A DNA stretch of 64,000 nt from assembly GCF_014323565.1 (NCBI RefSeq), contig NZ_CP058669.1:1887501-1951500 (forward strand), in the 5' to 3' direction. Source of the DNA: Hyphobacterium sp. CCMP332 (lineage in GTDB: Bacteria; Pseudomonadota; Alphaproteobacteria; Caulobacterales; Maricaulaceae). This document shows, one piece after another, positions 1 to 8,210 of this stretch. The position numbers and the translations under genes were made by a program. Under the pieces are notes generated by a model. That model ran no database searches and was not told the origin of the DNA. It saw only the letters and a list, made by a program, of their open reading frames with translations. Each line of letters starts with the position of its first letter. The stretch's first letter is position 1.

Positions 1-1943
1 TTGTTGCCAATGCTGCGGCTGAAAATCTCTCACCGGAATTTCAGGTCGCAGCAAATGCCTATGTGGCCGGGGTGAATGCGCGTCTGGCTGAAGGTCATTA
101 CCCGCCGGAATATCTCATCCTGCAAGCGGCGCCCGAGCCGTGGGAGCTGCATGATTCCATGGCCGTCGTCGTATACATGGCCGATAGCCTTGCCGCCGGA
201 GAAGGCGAGGAAGTGGCCCGCCGCGAACTCGCGGAAATTCTCTCCGAAACGCAATTGTCCGAATTCCTGCCGGGCTATCCCGACTGGGCACCGAACATGT
301 TGCAGGCTGAGGATTTTGCGTCCGTCCCGGAGCCCGTAGAGCCCACCACCGAAGCCCAACCGGATTTCGATGATGGCTCCAACGCCTGGGTGCTGTCGGG
401 TGAACACACCGCCACCGGAGAGCCGCTGCTGGCCAATGACCCGCATCTGGCGCTTGGCGCACCGGGCATCTGGTATTTCGCGCGGCTGAACCTGCCGCAG
501 GGCGCGATTGTCGGCGCGACGATTGCCGGATCGCCCCTCGTTGTTCTGGGCCGTAACCAGGTCTCCGCCTGGGGCTTTACCAATACCGGTTTTGACGTCA
601 TCGACATGGTGCCGTACGCGCCGGGAAGTCTGACCACAACCGAGCGCACCGAAGTGATCGAGGTGCGCGGCGGTGCCGATATCGCCATCACGATCCGCGA
701 CGCGGACAACGGCCCTGTCCTCGATCCGGAATATTTCAATCTCGATGTGTTCGGAAATCAGGATGTGGTGCTGGTCTCGACCGCGCTGGATCGCTCCAAT
801 CAGGTTGCCAGCGTGTCCTATAATCTGATGCTGTCACAATCCTTCGACGAATTTGTCGAGGCCGGGCGCGGCTTCACGGCCCCGATGCAGAACATGCATT
901 ACGCCCATGTCGATGGCACGATCGGTTATACCACGCCGGGCCTGCTGCCCATTCGCGATGAAGCCGGTAACTGGACGGGTTTTGTCCCCTATGAAGACCT
1001 GCCGCGCGTTGAAAACCCGGTCTCCGGCCGTATCGCCTCGGGCAATAACCGCATTGTTCCCGACAATTACGCCTATGATACGCCGGGCAGCTATGCCGCC
1101 TATCGCGCAGCACGGATCGAGGAGCGGCTCGACGAAACCGGCGCCCATACGCCGGACACCTTCCACGACATCCAGATGGATCAGGTATCGGCCCAGATCC
1201 GGCGCATCCTGCCCGCGCTGCAGGCCGCAACGCCGCAAACCGAACGCGGCCAGCAGGCGCTGAACCGCATCCGGAACTGGAATGGCGATATGAATGCCCT
1301 GCTCGCGGAACCGCTTATCTATTCGCTCTGGTATCGCGATATCCAGGAAGGCATCTACGCCGACGAACTCGGCGATGATTTCCTGCGCCACCTGTCGACA
1401 CGGCGGGTCTTCACCGAAAACGTGCTGATCGGCGATGACGGTCATTGGTGCGATAACGTCACCACCGATGCGGTCGAGATCTGTCCGGACATACTGGGCG
1501 CAGCGCTGGATGCGGCCATGGAGCGCGGTGTCGCCACCTACGGCCCGGACGTCAACAACTGGACGTGGGGCCAGGCCCACCAGGCCGTCTTCGATCATCC
1601 CGTCTTCACCGGCTCCGGCCTGCCTTTGCTGGAGGACTGGTTCACGGTTCGCCAGCCGGTTGGCGGCGACAGCTCGACGGTCAATGTGGCGGTCTATTCC
1701 GTACGTGCGGGCTCGTTTGATGTTTTCCACGGACCATCGCTGCGGGCTATTTATGATCTGTCGGATCTGGACGCATCGCGCTTCATGCATGCGCCGGGAC
1801 AATCGGGACACCCCTGGTCGGATCACTATCGCGACCTCGCCCCGATGTGGGCGGCCGGCGAGAGCTTTGAAATGCGCACCGACTGGACCCCGGACACGGC
1901 ACCCGACGGTGCCCGCATCTTGACCCTGACCCCTGCCAACTAG
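1..1943 (+). CDS. Penicillin acylase family protein, 5' end outside window
   Basis: Ntn-hydrolase of the penicillin / acyl-homoserine-lactone acylase family, exported amidases that release acyl groups from amides. The frame is already open at base 3, so the signal peptide and first part of the alpha chain are missing. The self-processing site is visible as Gly-Ser-Asn-Ala-Trp, with the Ser codon at 378-380; this Ser would become the N-terminal nucleophile of the beta chain and is followed by the family stretch ANDPHL. The remaining roughly 520 residues have normal beta-chain length with no internal stop. The stop lies 10 bases before the PhoD-like gene, so the two probably share a transcript. 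Substrate (beta-lactam, homoserine lactone or other amide) cannot be read from the sequence. Confidence 0.93.
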   Translation, partial: VANAAAENLSPEFQVAANAYVAGVNARLAEGHYPPEYLILQAAPEPWELHDSMAVVVYMADSLAAGEGEEVARRELAEILSETQLSEFLPGYPDWAPNMLQAEDFASVPEPVEPTTEAQPDFDDGSNAWVLSGEHTATGEPLLANDPHLALGAPGIWYFARLNLPQGAIVGATIAGSPLVVLGRNQVSAWGFTNTGFDVIDMVPYAPGSLTTTERTEVIEVRGGADIAITIRDADNGPVLDPEYFNLDVFGNQDVVLVSTALDRSNQVASVSYNLMLSQSFDEFVEAGRGFTAPMQNMHYAHVDGTIGYTTPGLLPIRDEAGNWTGFVPYEDLPRVENPVSGRIASGNNRIVPDNYAYDTPGSYAAYRAARIEERLDETGAHTPDTFHDIQMDQVSAQIRRILPALQAATPQTERGQQALNRIRNWNGDMNALLAEPLIYSLWYRDIQEGIYADELGDDFLRHLSTRRVFTENVLIGDDGHWCDNVTTDAVEICPDILGAALDAAMERGVATYGPDVNNWTWGQAHQAVFDHPVFTGSGLPLLEDWFTVRQPVGGDSSTVNVAVYSVRAGSFDVFHGPSLRAIYDLSDLDASRFMHAPGQSGHPWSDHYRDLAPMWAAGESFEMRTDWTPDTAPDGARILTLTPAN

Positions 1944-1953
1944 GACGCCAACC

Positions 1954-3636
1954 ATGTCGATACGTATCACCCGTCGCGGCGCGCTCTTCGGCGCCTCCGG
2001 TCTCGCCTTCGCGGCGGCCGCCTGTTCATCCGGCCCGCGGCGGCCCGAGCCGGAGCCGCAAACCGGACCCTTCCGGCATGGCGTGGCCTCGGGTGAACCG
2101 GATCAGTCCAGCGTCGTGTTGTGGACCGCCATTACCGACGATGCCGGCGGGGAATACGTCTTTCAGGTGGCGGCCGATGAGAGTTTCGAAACCATCGTGT
2201 TCGAGGACCGCGAAGAGCGCACCTATGTCACCAGCAATGCGATCTCGACCTTCAAGGTCATCGCAACCGGGCTGGAACCCGCGACAACCTATTTCTATCG
2301 CATGCTGTTCAACGGCATTTCCTCGCCGGTCGGCCGGACCCGGACTTTGCCGGTTGGTGCCGTCGCGCGTTTCAACATGGCCGTCTGCTCCTGCTCGAAT
2401 TATCCGGCTGGGTATTTCAACGCCTATCGTGAACTGGCCAACACGCCCGATCTCGATCTTGTCCTGCATCTCGGCGACTATCTCTACGAATACAGCGCCG
2501 ACGGATACGCTTCCGAAGAAGCCGAACGTCTGGACCGCGTCGTCGATCCGCGTCATGAGCTGATCTCCTATGGCGACTATGCGCGCCGGCACGCCCTCTA
2601 CAAGACCGACCCGGATCTGCAGGCCGCGCACGCTGCTGCCCCCTGGCTGATGATGTGGGACGACCATGAAGTCGCCAATGATGCCTGGACCACGGGCGCT
2701 GAAAACCACAATGAAGGCGAAGGCGTCTACGAAGAGCGCGTCTACAACGCCATGCTCGCTTATCATGACTGGAATCCGACGCGGGAGCCGGAAGATCAGA
2801 TCGGCACGGCGCGGATTGCGGAGATTGGTGATCTGGCCACACTGGTCGTGACCGAATCCCGCCATGTGGCGCGCGACCAGCCGATGGATTTCTCCACCTT
2901 CCCGATTGCCGATGATGCGGACCCCGATGATCCGGCCAACCGGCAAGCCATCGCCGACTGGCGCGCCAATGAAATCGGCCGGGACGATCGCGAAATGCTG
3001 GGTGCGGCCCAGATCGCGCAAATCGCCGATGCCTTCGGTGCGGCCGCCGGCAAGCCCTGGCGCTTGCTGGGCGGTCAGGTGATCATGGGACGCGTGGAAA
3101 CCCCCGACATGATCGAGGCCCTGCCGGGCTGGCTGAAATTCATTGTCTCGAAATCCGATGATCTGGCCTGGGGCTATATTCAGCGCTCCCAGTTCGACAT
3201 CCCCTTCAATCTGGACGCCTGGGATGGCTATGTGGCCGAGCGCGAACGCCTGTATGATGCGGTCCGCGAGGCCGGCAGCGACATGATCGCCTTTGCCGGC
3301 GACAGCCATAATTTCTGGACCAACCAGCTGATGGACGATGACGGCCATCGCATCGGATATGAATTCGGTACCACGTCGATCACCTCGCCATCTCCCTTCG
3401 AGCGGGTGCCCGCGCCGGGTGTTTCCTTCTCCCGCCTCATCGAGGACAAGAATCCCGACGTCATCCGCCACAATGATCGCGACAAGGGCTTTATTCGCGT
3501 CACCCTTACACCGGAAGCGATGGAAGCCGATTTCGTGACGGTCTCAACGATAAGGCGTCGCGGATACACGGCCGGCAGCGACAGCCGCTGGCGGGTCACG
3601 CGCGGGTCAGACGGGCTGGAAATCGACGCCATCTGA
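1954..3636 (+). CDS. phoD: PhoD-like alkaline phosphatase, Tat-exported lipoprotein
   Basis: Metal-dependent phosphodiesterase/phosphomonoesterase of the PhoD family (560 aa). The N terminus has a twin-arginine motif (TRRGALFG, R7-R8), a hydrophobic stretch and a lipobox ending at Cys24 (AAAC), so export by Tat and lipid anchoring are likely. An N-terminal fibronectin-like PhoD_N region is followed by the metallophosphatase core with HLGDY near residue 173, WDDHE near 235 and AGDSHNFW near 449, all expected metal-binding signatures. Start ATG is preceded by AGGA. It follows the acylase gene by 10 bases. PhoD enzymes are often phosphate-starvation regulated, but no Pho box was recognised here. 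The exact substrate is unknown. Confidence 0.92.
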   Translation: MSIRITRRGALFGASGLAFAAAACSSGPRRPEPEPQTGPFRHGVASGEPDQSSVVLWTAITDDAGGEYVFQVAADESFETIVFEDREERTYVTSNAISTFKVIATGLEPATTYFYRMLFNGISSPVGRTRTLPVGAVARFNMAVCSCSNYPAGYFNAYRELANTPDLDLVLHLGDYLYEYSADGYASEEAERLDRVVDPRHELISYGDYARRHALYKTDPDLQAAHAAAPWLMMWDDHEVANDAWTTGAENHNEGEGVYEERVYNAMLAYHDWNPTREPEDQIGTARIAEIGDLATLVVTESRHVARDQPMDFSTFPIADDADPDDPANRQAIADWRANEIGRDDREMLGAAQIAQIADAFGAAAGKPWRLLGGQVIMGRVETPDMIEALPGWLKFIVSKSDDLAWGYIQRSQFDIPFNLDAWDGYVAERERLYDAVREAGSDMIAFAGDSHNFWTNQLMDDDGHRIGYEFGTTSITSPSPFERVPAPGVSFSRLIEDKNPDVIRHNDRDKGFIRVTLTPEAMEADFVTVSTIRRRGYTAGSDSRWRVTRGSDGLEIDAI

Positions 3637-3812
3637 GGGTGAATTTTCCGATTCAAATCAAGCTACTGAATCGATTCATATTTTTCGTTTCGGAATGAGA
3701 TTCCGATTCCGCTTTGAAATTGATGCGCAAGCTGTAACTGGTCGCCCTCAAATCGTCATGATAGGCAGGCATCACGCTTTTTCATGTCAGACTGACGGGA
3801 AGGATTTCGGGC

Positions 3813-4808
3813 ATGCCCTCACGTTTTGAAGCAACAGACAGTGAGCCTGTCCGCTCGGTGAAGTTTACCGGGCCGGGACGCTATCTCTTCTGGATGACAG
3901 TATTTCTGGCCGCGGTCGGCGTGATCGCCGTCCTGCTGATCGGGCCGCTGGAAGAGGCCTTCATGGCCAATATGGCCATAAACGGGCTGATCATCGCGGT
4001 TCTGCTGATCGGCATTCTCTACACCTATCTTCAGGCCCTCTCGATCGCGCCGGCCGCCCGCTGGCTGGTTCGTTTCCGGACCTCTGACGATTCAACCGTC
4101 CTGCCCAACCCGCCCAGCATGATTGCGCCAATGGCCTCGATGATGGGCGATGCAGGGTCCCGCGTCCGGATCTCGACCAATTCGGTCCGCACGGTGCTGG
4201 ATTCCGTCGGCGCGCGGATGGCGGAATCGGGCGCATTCACGCGCTATTTCGGCCGACTGCTCATTTTCCTCGGCCTGCTCGGCACCTTCTGGGGTCTGCT
4301 GGCCGTCGTCTCCGAAGTCGGCGAAGCTGTCCGCGCCGTCACCGCCTCATCCACCGGAGGAGAAGCCGACGTCCTACGGCTGATGGCGGCGATCGAAAAT
4401 CCCATTCAGGGCATGGGAACCGCCTTTGCGTCCTCCCTCTTCGGCCTCGCCGGGTCGCTCATCATCGGCTTCCTCGACCTTCAGGCCAGCCGGGCACACA
4501 ACCGCTTCTTCAACGAGATCGAGGAGTGGCTGTCCTCCATCTCCCGCGTTGCGGCGGCCGGCCCGTCCACCACGCCGGATGGCGAAATGTCACCAGCCTA
4601 TGTCGGCGCATTGCTCGAACAGACGGCAGAAACGCTGGACCGCCTCTCCCACACGCTGGAAAAGCATACGAGAGATCTGGATTCCACGCTCCGCCGCGTC
4701 GCCGAGGAAAACGCCTCCGGCCAGCAGGAGGCCTCCCGCGCCCTGCGCGACGAAATTCGCGTTCTGGTCCGCGCCATCGAGGCGCAAAACCGGTCACGGG
4801 GCAACTGA
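3813..4808 (+). CDS. MotA/TolQ/ExbB-type proton channel subunit
   Basis: Inner-membrane protein of the MotA/TolQ/ExbB superfamily, 331 aa. Hydrophobic segments lie near residues 25-45, 55-76, 146-166 and 203-222; the third carries the typical LGLLGTFWGLL signature. The C-terminal third (about 255-325) is charged and predicted coiled coil. The next gene, 3 bases downstream, is an OmpA/MotB-like partner, so the two probably form a proton-driven stator-like complex linking the inner membrane to peptidoglycan. This pair is not in a flagellar or Tol-Pal operon; rpmE follows, an arrangement common in alphaproteobacteria. Its exact function is not established from the sequence. Confidence 0.85.
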   Translation: MPSRFEATDSEPVRSVKFTGPGRYLFWMTVFLAAVGVIAVLLIGPLEEAFMANMAINGLIIAVLLIGILYTYLQALSIAPAARWLVRFRTSDDSTVLPNPPSMIAPMASMMGDAGSRVRISTNSVRTVLDSVGARMAESGAFTRYFGRLLIFLGLLGTFWGLLAVVSEVGEAVRAVTASSTGGEADVLRLMAAIENPIQGMGTAFASSLFGLAGSLIIGFLDLQASRAHNRFFNEIEEWLSSISRVAAAGPSTTPDGEMSPAYVGALLEQTAETLDRLSHTLEKHTRDLDSTLRRVAEENASGQQEASRALRDEIRVLVRAIEAQNRSRGN

Positions 4809-4811
4809 TCC

Positions 4812-5825
4812 ATGAGTTTCGCGCCCCGTCTTTCGCGATTTGCCGAGAATGATTCCGGTGACTACTGGCCGGGATTTGTGGATGCGCTGGCCACGCTCTT
4901 GCTGGTCATTGTCTTTCTCCTGTCGATCTTCGTGGCGGGGCAATTCGCGCTGAGCCGCGCGCTGACCGGACGCGATGAGCAACTGGCAACGCTGAACCAG
5001 CAACTGGCTTCGCTGACCGATGAGCTGGCCCTGGCCGAAGGCGAAAACACCCGTCTCGAACAGGAAATGACGACACTGCGCGCCACCCTGTCCGATGTTC
5101 AGGCCGAACGTGACGACCTCTCCGATCAGCTCGTCATCGTCATGGGCCAGTTGGAAGACGTCCAGTCGCGCCTGATTCTGGAAGAGGAAGTCACCGCAAA
5201 CCAGGTCGATCAACTGACCGCCCTGAACCTGCAAATGCAGGCCCTGCGCGACCAGATCTCCGAACTCAGCGGATTGCTGGATGCTGCCGAGGCGCGCGAG
5301 GAAGAGCTCGAAAGCCAGATATTCAATCTCGGCGAACGCCTGAATTCCGCGCTCGCCAGCCGCGCCGCCGAACTCGCCCGCTATCGCTCGGATTTCTTCG
5401 GGCGTCTGCGCGAAATTCTCGGCAATCGCTCGGGCGTCAGCGTTGTCGGCGACCGCTTCGTGTTTGAAACCGACGTGCTCTTTGCCTCGGGATCCGCGGC
5501 GCTGTCGAATGATGGCCGCGAAAGCCTGCGTCCCATTGCCGACGCCATCATCCAGCTGACAACCGAAATTCCTGACGATCTGGAGTGGATTATCCGCATT
5601 GACGGTCATACCGACCCGCGGCCTATCCGCACCACCTATCCGTCCAACTGGCACCTTTCGGCGGCGCGCGCGATCTCGGTCGTGAACTGGTTTGAGGACC
5701 TCGGCGTACCCTCCGAACACCTTGTCGCCGCCGGCTTTGGCGAGCATCAGCCCATTGCCGAAGGCACCAGCGAGGAGGCCTATGCCCGCAATCGCCGGAT
5801 CGAACTGAAACTGACGAGCCGCTAG
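4812..5825 (+). CDS. OmpA/MotB-like peptidoglycan-binding protein with long coiled coil
   Basis: Partner of the preceding channel subunit (337 aa). One transmembrane segment near residues 24-43 begins with an Asp (D24 in PGFVDALATL), at the position of the proton-carrying Asp of MotB. Residues about 50-185 are a heptad-rich coiled coil with repeated Leu/Gln/Glu patterns. The C-terminal 130 residues form an OmpA-like peptidoglycan-binding domain, with DGHTDPRP and the terminal NRRIELKL motif. Gene order and the 3-base gap support translational coupling with the MotA-like gene. It could energise a periplasmic task such as envelope maintenance. It is unlikely to be the flagellar MotB because no flagellar gene is near. 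Confidence 0.87.
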   Translation: MSFAPRLSRFAENDSGDYWPGFVDALATLLLVIVFLLSIFVAGQFALSRALTGRDEQLATLNQQLASLTDELALAEGENTRLEQEMTTLRATLSDVQAERDDLSDQLVIVMGQLEDVQSRLILEEEVTANQVDQLTALNLQMQALRDQISELSGLLDAAEAREEELESQIFNLGERLNSALASRAAELARYRSDFFGRLREILGNRSGVSVVGDRFVFETDVLFASGSAALSNDGRESLRPIADAIIQLTTEIPDDLEWIIRIDGHTDPRPIRTTYPSNWHLSAARAISVVNWFEDLGVPSEHLVAAGFGEHQPIAEGTSEEAYARNRRIELKLTSR

Positions 5826-5836
5826 CGGTAAAGCCG

Positions 5837-5866
5837 CTTGCCCTTTAAATGCCGCTCCGCTATAAG
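5837..5866 (+). promoter_or_regulatory. Probable promoter of rpmE
   Basis: CTTGCC at 5837-5842 and TATAAG at 5861-5866 are separated by 18 bases and sit about 60 bases before the rpmE start. This is a plausible housekeeping sigma promoter, judged by eye only. Confidence 0.4.
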
Positions 5867-5923
5867 CCGCGGCTCATTTGACGGAGCAATCCGTTACACA
5901 GCCTGACGTGCCGGAGCGCTACG

Positions 5924-6142
5924 ATGCAAAAAGATATTCATCCCGATTATCACACGATCAATGTGACCATGACCAACGGGACGGTTTTCCAGACACGCTC
6001 TACCTGGGGCAAGGAAGGCGATACGCTGAATCTGGATATCGACCCGACGACCCACCCGGCCTGGACCGGTGGCGACCAGAAGCTGATGGACCGCGGTGGC
6101 CGCGTGTCCCGCTTCAAGGACAAGTTCAAGGGTTTCGCCTGA
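5924..6142 (+). CDS. rpmE: 50S ribosomal protein L31
   Basis: 72-aa large-subunit ribosomal protein L31. The N terminus [12 protein letters not shown] and the C-terminal [12 protein letters not shown] segment are diagnostic. The four-cysteine zinc motif of C+ type L31 is absent (Thr, Asn and Ser at the usual places), so this is the zinc-independent form. GGAG lies 7 bases before the ATG. It has its own probable promoter and is followed by a strong intrinsic terminator, so it is likely transcribed alone or as the tail of the channel operon. Confidence 0.96.
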   Translation: MQKDIHPDYHTINVTMTNGTVFQTRSTWGKEGDTLNLDIDPTTHPAWTGGDQKLMDRGGRVSRFKDKFKGFA

Positions 6143-6165
6143 TCCTTTTCAAGGATATCGGAATC

Positions 6166-6199
6166 AAAAAGGCGCGAGACTCCGGTCCCGCGCCTTTTT
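6166..6199 (+). terminator. Rho-independent terminator after rpmE
   Basis: Stem formed by AAAAAGGCGCG and CGCGCCTTTTT around a 12-base loop that can pair further, followed by T-rich sequence. The A-tract on the other side makes it able to act in both directions, and it lies between the convergent rpmE and rcdA. Confidence 0.8.
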
Positions 6200-6218
6200 C
6201 CTTGCCGGTTGTGCGGTT

Positions 6219-6740
6219 CTAGCTGAACGCGTTCTTGAGCCGGTTCATCTGGTCTTCGACCGGGCTGGAGCCGGTCGCGCCGCGGCTGTTTTCAAACAGG
6301 GAATCATCAATGCGCTTCAGCCGCGCATAAAGCTGTCGGGACCGCGCAGCGAGATCGGCCAGAACACCCGGTACGGGATCCCCGTCGGCAGGCCACAAAT
6401 CCTCGATATCGTCATCATCGGGCAAGCGATATTGCCCCGTCACCAGCTGGTCTGCGGACAGATCCCCTTCCGCCACCTGCCGCTGCGCCAGAAGCCAGGA
6501 CGCGGCCTGCATCAGGCGCGTGGTCAGCTTCATGCTCTCCGCCGCATAGGCCAGAGCCCCGCCGCGCCCGAGGGATTTGGCATCCTCACGGCCCGGCCCG
6601 TCGAGATAGGAGGCGGTTTCCTCCACCATATCCATCCCGTCCCGGAACAGGCGCGAGAAATGCTCGCTACCGGCAAATTCGGCCACACGTTCTGCCGGAT
6701 TGCCCGACTGAAAACCGGTATCACTCACCACGTCACTCAT
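6219..6740 (-). CDS. rcdA: RcdA-like regulator of CtrA degradation (DUF1465)
   Basis: 173-aa protein of the DUF1465 family, which includes Caulobacter RcdA, the adaptor that helps CpdR and PopA deliver CtrA to ClpXP at the G1-S transition. The conserved core with AYAAESMKLTTRL and the two helical segments typical of the family is present; the Asp-rich stretch around residue 110 and a disordered tail match the family plan. Start chosen at the ATG at 6740 (MSDVVSDT), with AGG upstream, rather than an upstream in-frame codon at 6767. The DUF1192 gene lies upstream on the same strand, an arrangement usual in alphaproteobacteria. Confidence 0.82.
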   Translation of the reverse strand: MSDVVSDTGFQSGNPAERVAEFAGSEHFSRLFRDGMDMVEETASYLDGPGREDAKSLGRGGALAYAAESMKLTTRLMQAASWLLAQRQVAEGDLSADQLVTGQYRLPDDDDIEDLWPADGDPVPGVLADLAARSRQLYARLKRIDDSLFENSRGATGSSPVEDQMNRLKNAFS

Positions 6741-6795
6741 ACATACCTGCTTTGATCCACGTGCCACAAAGACTGCAATCGGCGGGCCAAGGATA

Positions 6796-6996
6796 TCAAC
6801 CCTGTCTGAAAATCGACTCGGCGACTTCCAGCCCGGATTGCTTTGACGCGATCATCTCGTCAATCCGCTGGATCTCGCTTTCGATGGACAGGCGCCGTTC
6901 TTTCAATCCCTCGATCGAGAATTCCGACAAATCCTCTCCCGGAATGATGACATTCGGATTTTTCCCAAGGGATGCATCTTCATCAAACATATCCAC
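6796..6996 (-). CDS. DUF1192 small coiled-coil protein
   Basis: 66-aa protein beginning MDMFDEDAS and containing a short helical region (residues about 26-58) with the DUF1192 pattern EGLKERRLSIESEIQRI. The start has GGAGGTGG immediately before it. It is encoded just upstream of rcdA, which is the usual neighbour. Its role is unknown; the small coiled-coil form suggests a partner or assembly function. Confidence 0.8.
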   Translation of the reverse strand: MDMFDEDASLGKNPNVIIPGEDLSEFSIEGLKERRLSIESEIQRIDEMIASKQSGLEVAESIFRQG

Positions 6997-7068
6997 CTCC
7001 CTCTATTGCGATCGCCCACACTAACGCTCACCATCGCGCTTGTCGCCCCTTTGCTTGAAAGGCCGTTC

Positions 7069-8055
7069 ATGTCTGTCCCGACATCTCACCGCATCGCCAT
7101 TGCGCCAGAGCCCGGCGGCCCCGATGCCATCGGTATCGTCGAGCGGCCCTTGCCGGCGCTCAAGGCAGACGAGGTTCTGATCCGCACGGCGGCCTGCGGC
7201 GTCAACAAGCCGGACACATTCGAGCGCATGGGATTCTACCCGCCGCCGCCCGGCGCACCGGAGGGGCTGGGCCTCGAAGCCGCCGGAACGATCGTGACTG
7301 TGGGCGCTTCTGTGGATCGCTTCAAGGCCGGTAACAATGTCTGTGCGCTGGTGACCGGCGGCGGCTATTCCGACTATGTCATCGCCAAAGCGGGCAGCAC
7401 CCTGCCGACACCGAAAGGCATCGAACTGACCGCCGCGGCGGGATTGCCCGAAACGGTTTTTACCGTCTGGGCGAATGTGTTTCAGGCCGGGCAGTTGAAG
7501 GCCGGCGAAACCCTGCTGGTGCATGGCGGCGCGGGCGGCATCGGAACGACCGCCATCCAGATGGGCAAAGCCGCCGGCGCGCGCGTATTTGCCACCGCCG
7601 GAACGCCGGAAAAATGCGCCCTGTGCGAACGCCTCGGGGCCGACCGGGCCATCAATTACCGCGACGAGGATTTCGTCGCCATCCTCAATGAAGCAGGCGG
7701 CGCCAATGTCATTCTCGACATGGTGGGCGGACCCTATGTGCAGAAGAATATCAATTGCGCCGCCTTTCGCGGGCGCATTGTCCAGATCGCCTTCCTGCAA
7801 GGCTCGCGGATCGAAGCCGATCTGATGCGCCTGATGCTCAAGCAATTGACCCTCACAGGCTCGACCTTGCGCGCACGCCCCGAGGCGGAAAAGGCCGAGC
7901 TGGCCAAAGCGATTGAAGACACGGTCTGGCCGTGGATCGAAAGCGGCCGGTTCAGACCTGAAATCCACGCGACATTTCCATTGGAAAACGCGGCCGAGGC
8001 GCACCGCCTGATGGATGCCGGTGATCACGCCGGGAAAATCCTGCTGACGCCCTGA
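7069..8055 (+). CDS. NAD(P)H-quinone oxidoreductase, PIG3 type
   Basis: Medium-chain (zeta-crystallin-like) reductase of the PIG3/TP53I3 group, 328 aa, reducing quinones or related carbonyls with NADPH. The N-terminal GroES-like domain carries AACGVNKPDTFERMG. The Rossmann domain has HGGAGGIGTTAIQ, the NADPH-binding motif of this group. The catalytic zinc ligands of alcohol dehydrogenases are absent, as expected. The start is placed at the ATG at 7069 (MSVPTSHRIAI), with GAAAGG upstream; an earlier in-frame ATG at 7006 would add a 21-residue tail not expected in the family and would overlap the upstream region of the divergent DUF1192 gene. Confidence 0.88.
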   Translation: MSVPTSHRIAIAPEPGGPDAIGIVERPLPALKADEVLIRTAACGVNKPDTFERMGFYPPPPGAPEGLGLEAAGTIVTVGASVDRFKAGNNVCALVTGGGYSDYVIAKAGSTLPTPKGIELTAAAGLPETVFTVWANVFQAGQLKAGETLLVHGGAGGIGTTAIQMGKAAGARVFATAGTPEKCALCERLGADRAINYRDEDFVAILNEAGGANVILDMVGGPYVQKNINCAAFRGRIVQIAFLQGSRIEADLMRLMLKQLTLTGSTLRARPEAEKAELAKAIEDTVWPWIESGRFRPEIHATFPLENAAEAHRLMDAGDHAGKILLTP

Positions 8056-8100
8056 AGCTCATCCCTTTTCAGTTGCCGGCGGACGCGCTATACAACGCGC

Positions 8101-8174
8101 AAATCGCTGGCTCGCCTGTAGACTTGAGCCAGCGTCGGAAGGCCATCCAACCCGGCATCCGTGCCGGGTTTTTC
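8101..8174 (+). ncRNA. Candidate small RNA or leader with two hairpins upstream of trcR
   Basis: A compact two-hairpin unit of about 74 bases. Hairpin 1 pairs CGCTGGCTC (8105-8113) with GAGCCAGCG (8126-8134), nine perfect base pairs around a 12-base loop. Hairpin 2 pairs AACCCGGCA (8149-8157) with TGCCGGGTT (8162-8170) around TCCG and runs into TTTTT, a textbook intrinsic terminator. A TATACA box at 8089-8094 with TTTTCA 17 bases upstream would start transcription near 8101. No open reading frame fits. It may be a free small RNA, an attenuator leader of trcR, or merely the terminator of the upstream reductase gene. Confidence 0.5.
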
Positions 8175-8210
8175 TATGGCCGAAACACATTACGTCTGGA
8201 GACGATTTAA

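Noticed and set aside
834-1970. Long minus-strand open frame under the acylase gene
   Set aside because: It lies wholly antisense to a gene with clear family motifs; high GC keeps stop codons rare in such frames. The same applies to other long antisense frames, for example 2026-3471, 31397-32626, 44591-45781 and 47310-48437.
3813-5825. Zorya-type defence system (ZorA/ZorB plus effectors)
   Set aside because: The pair is MotA/MotB-like, but no ZorC/ZorD/ZorE follows; rpmE and rcdA do. The coiled-coil OmpA partner with rpmE next to it is an ordinary alphaproteobacterial arrangement.
7006-7068. Extended N terminus of the quinone oxidoreductase
   Set aside because: The in-frame ATG at 7006 lacks a Shine-Dalgarno and would add residues absent from the family; 7069 is correctly spaced from GAAAGG.
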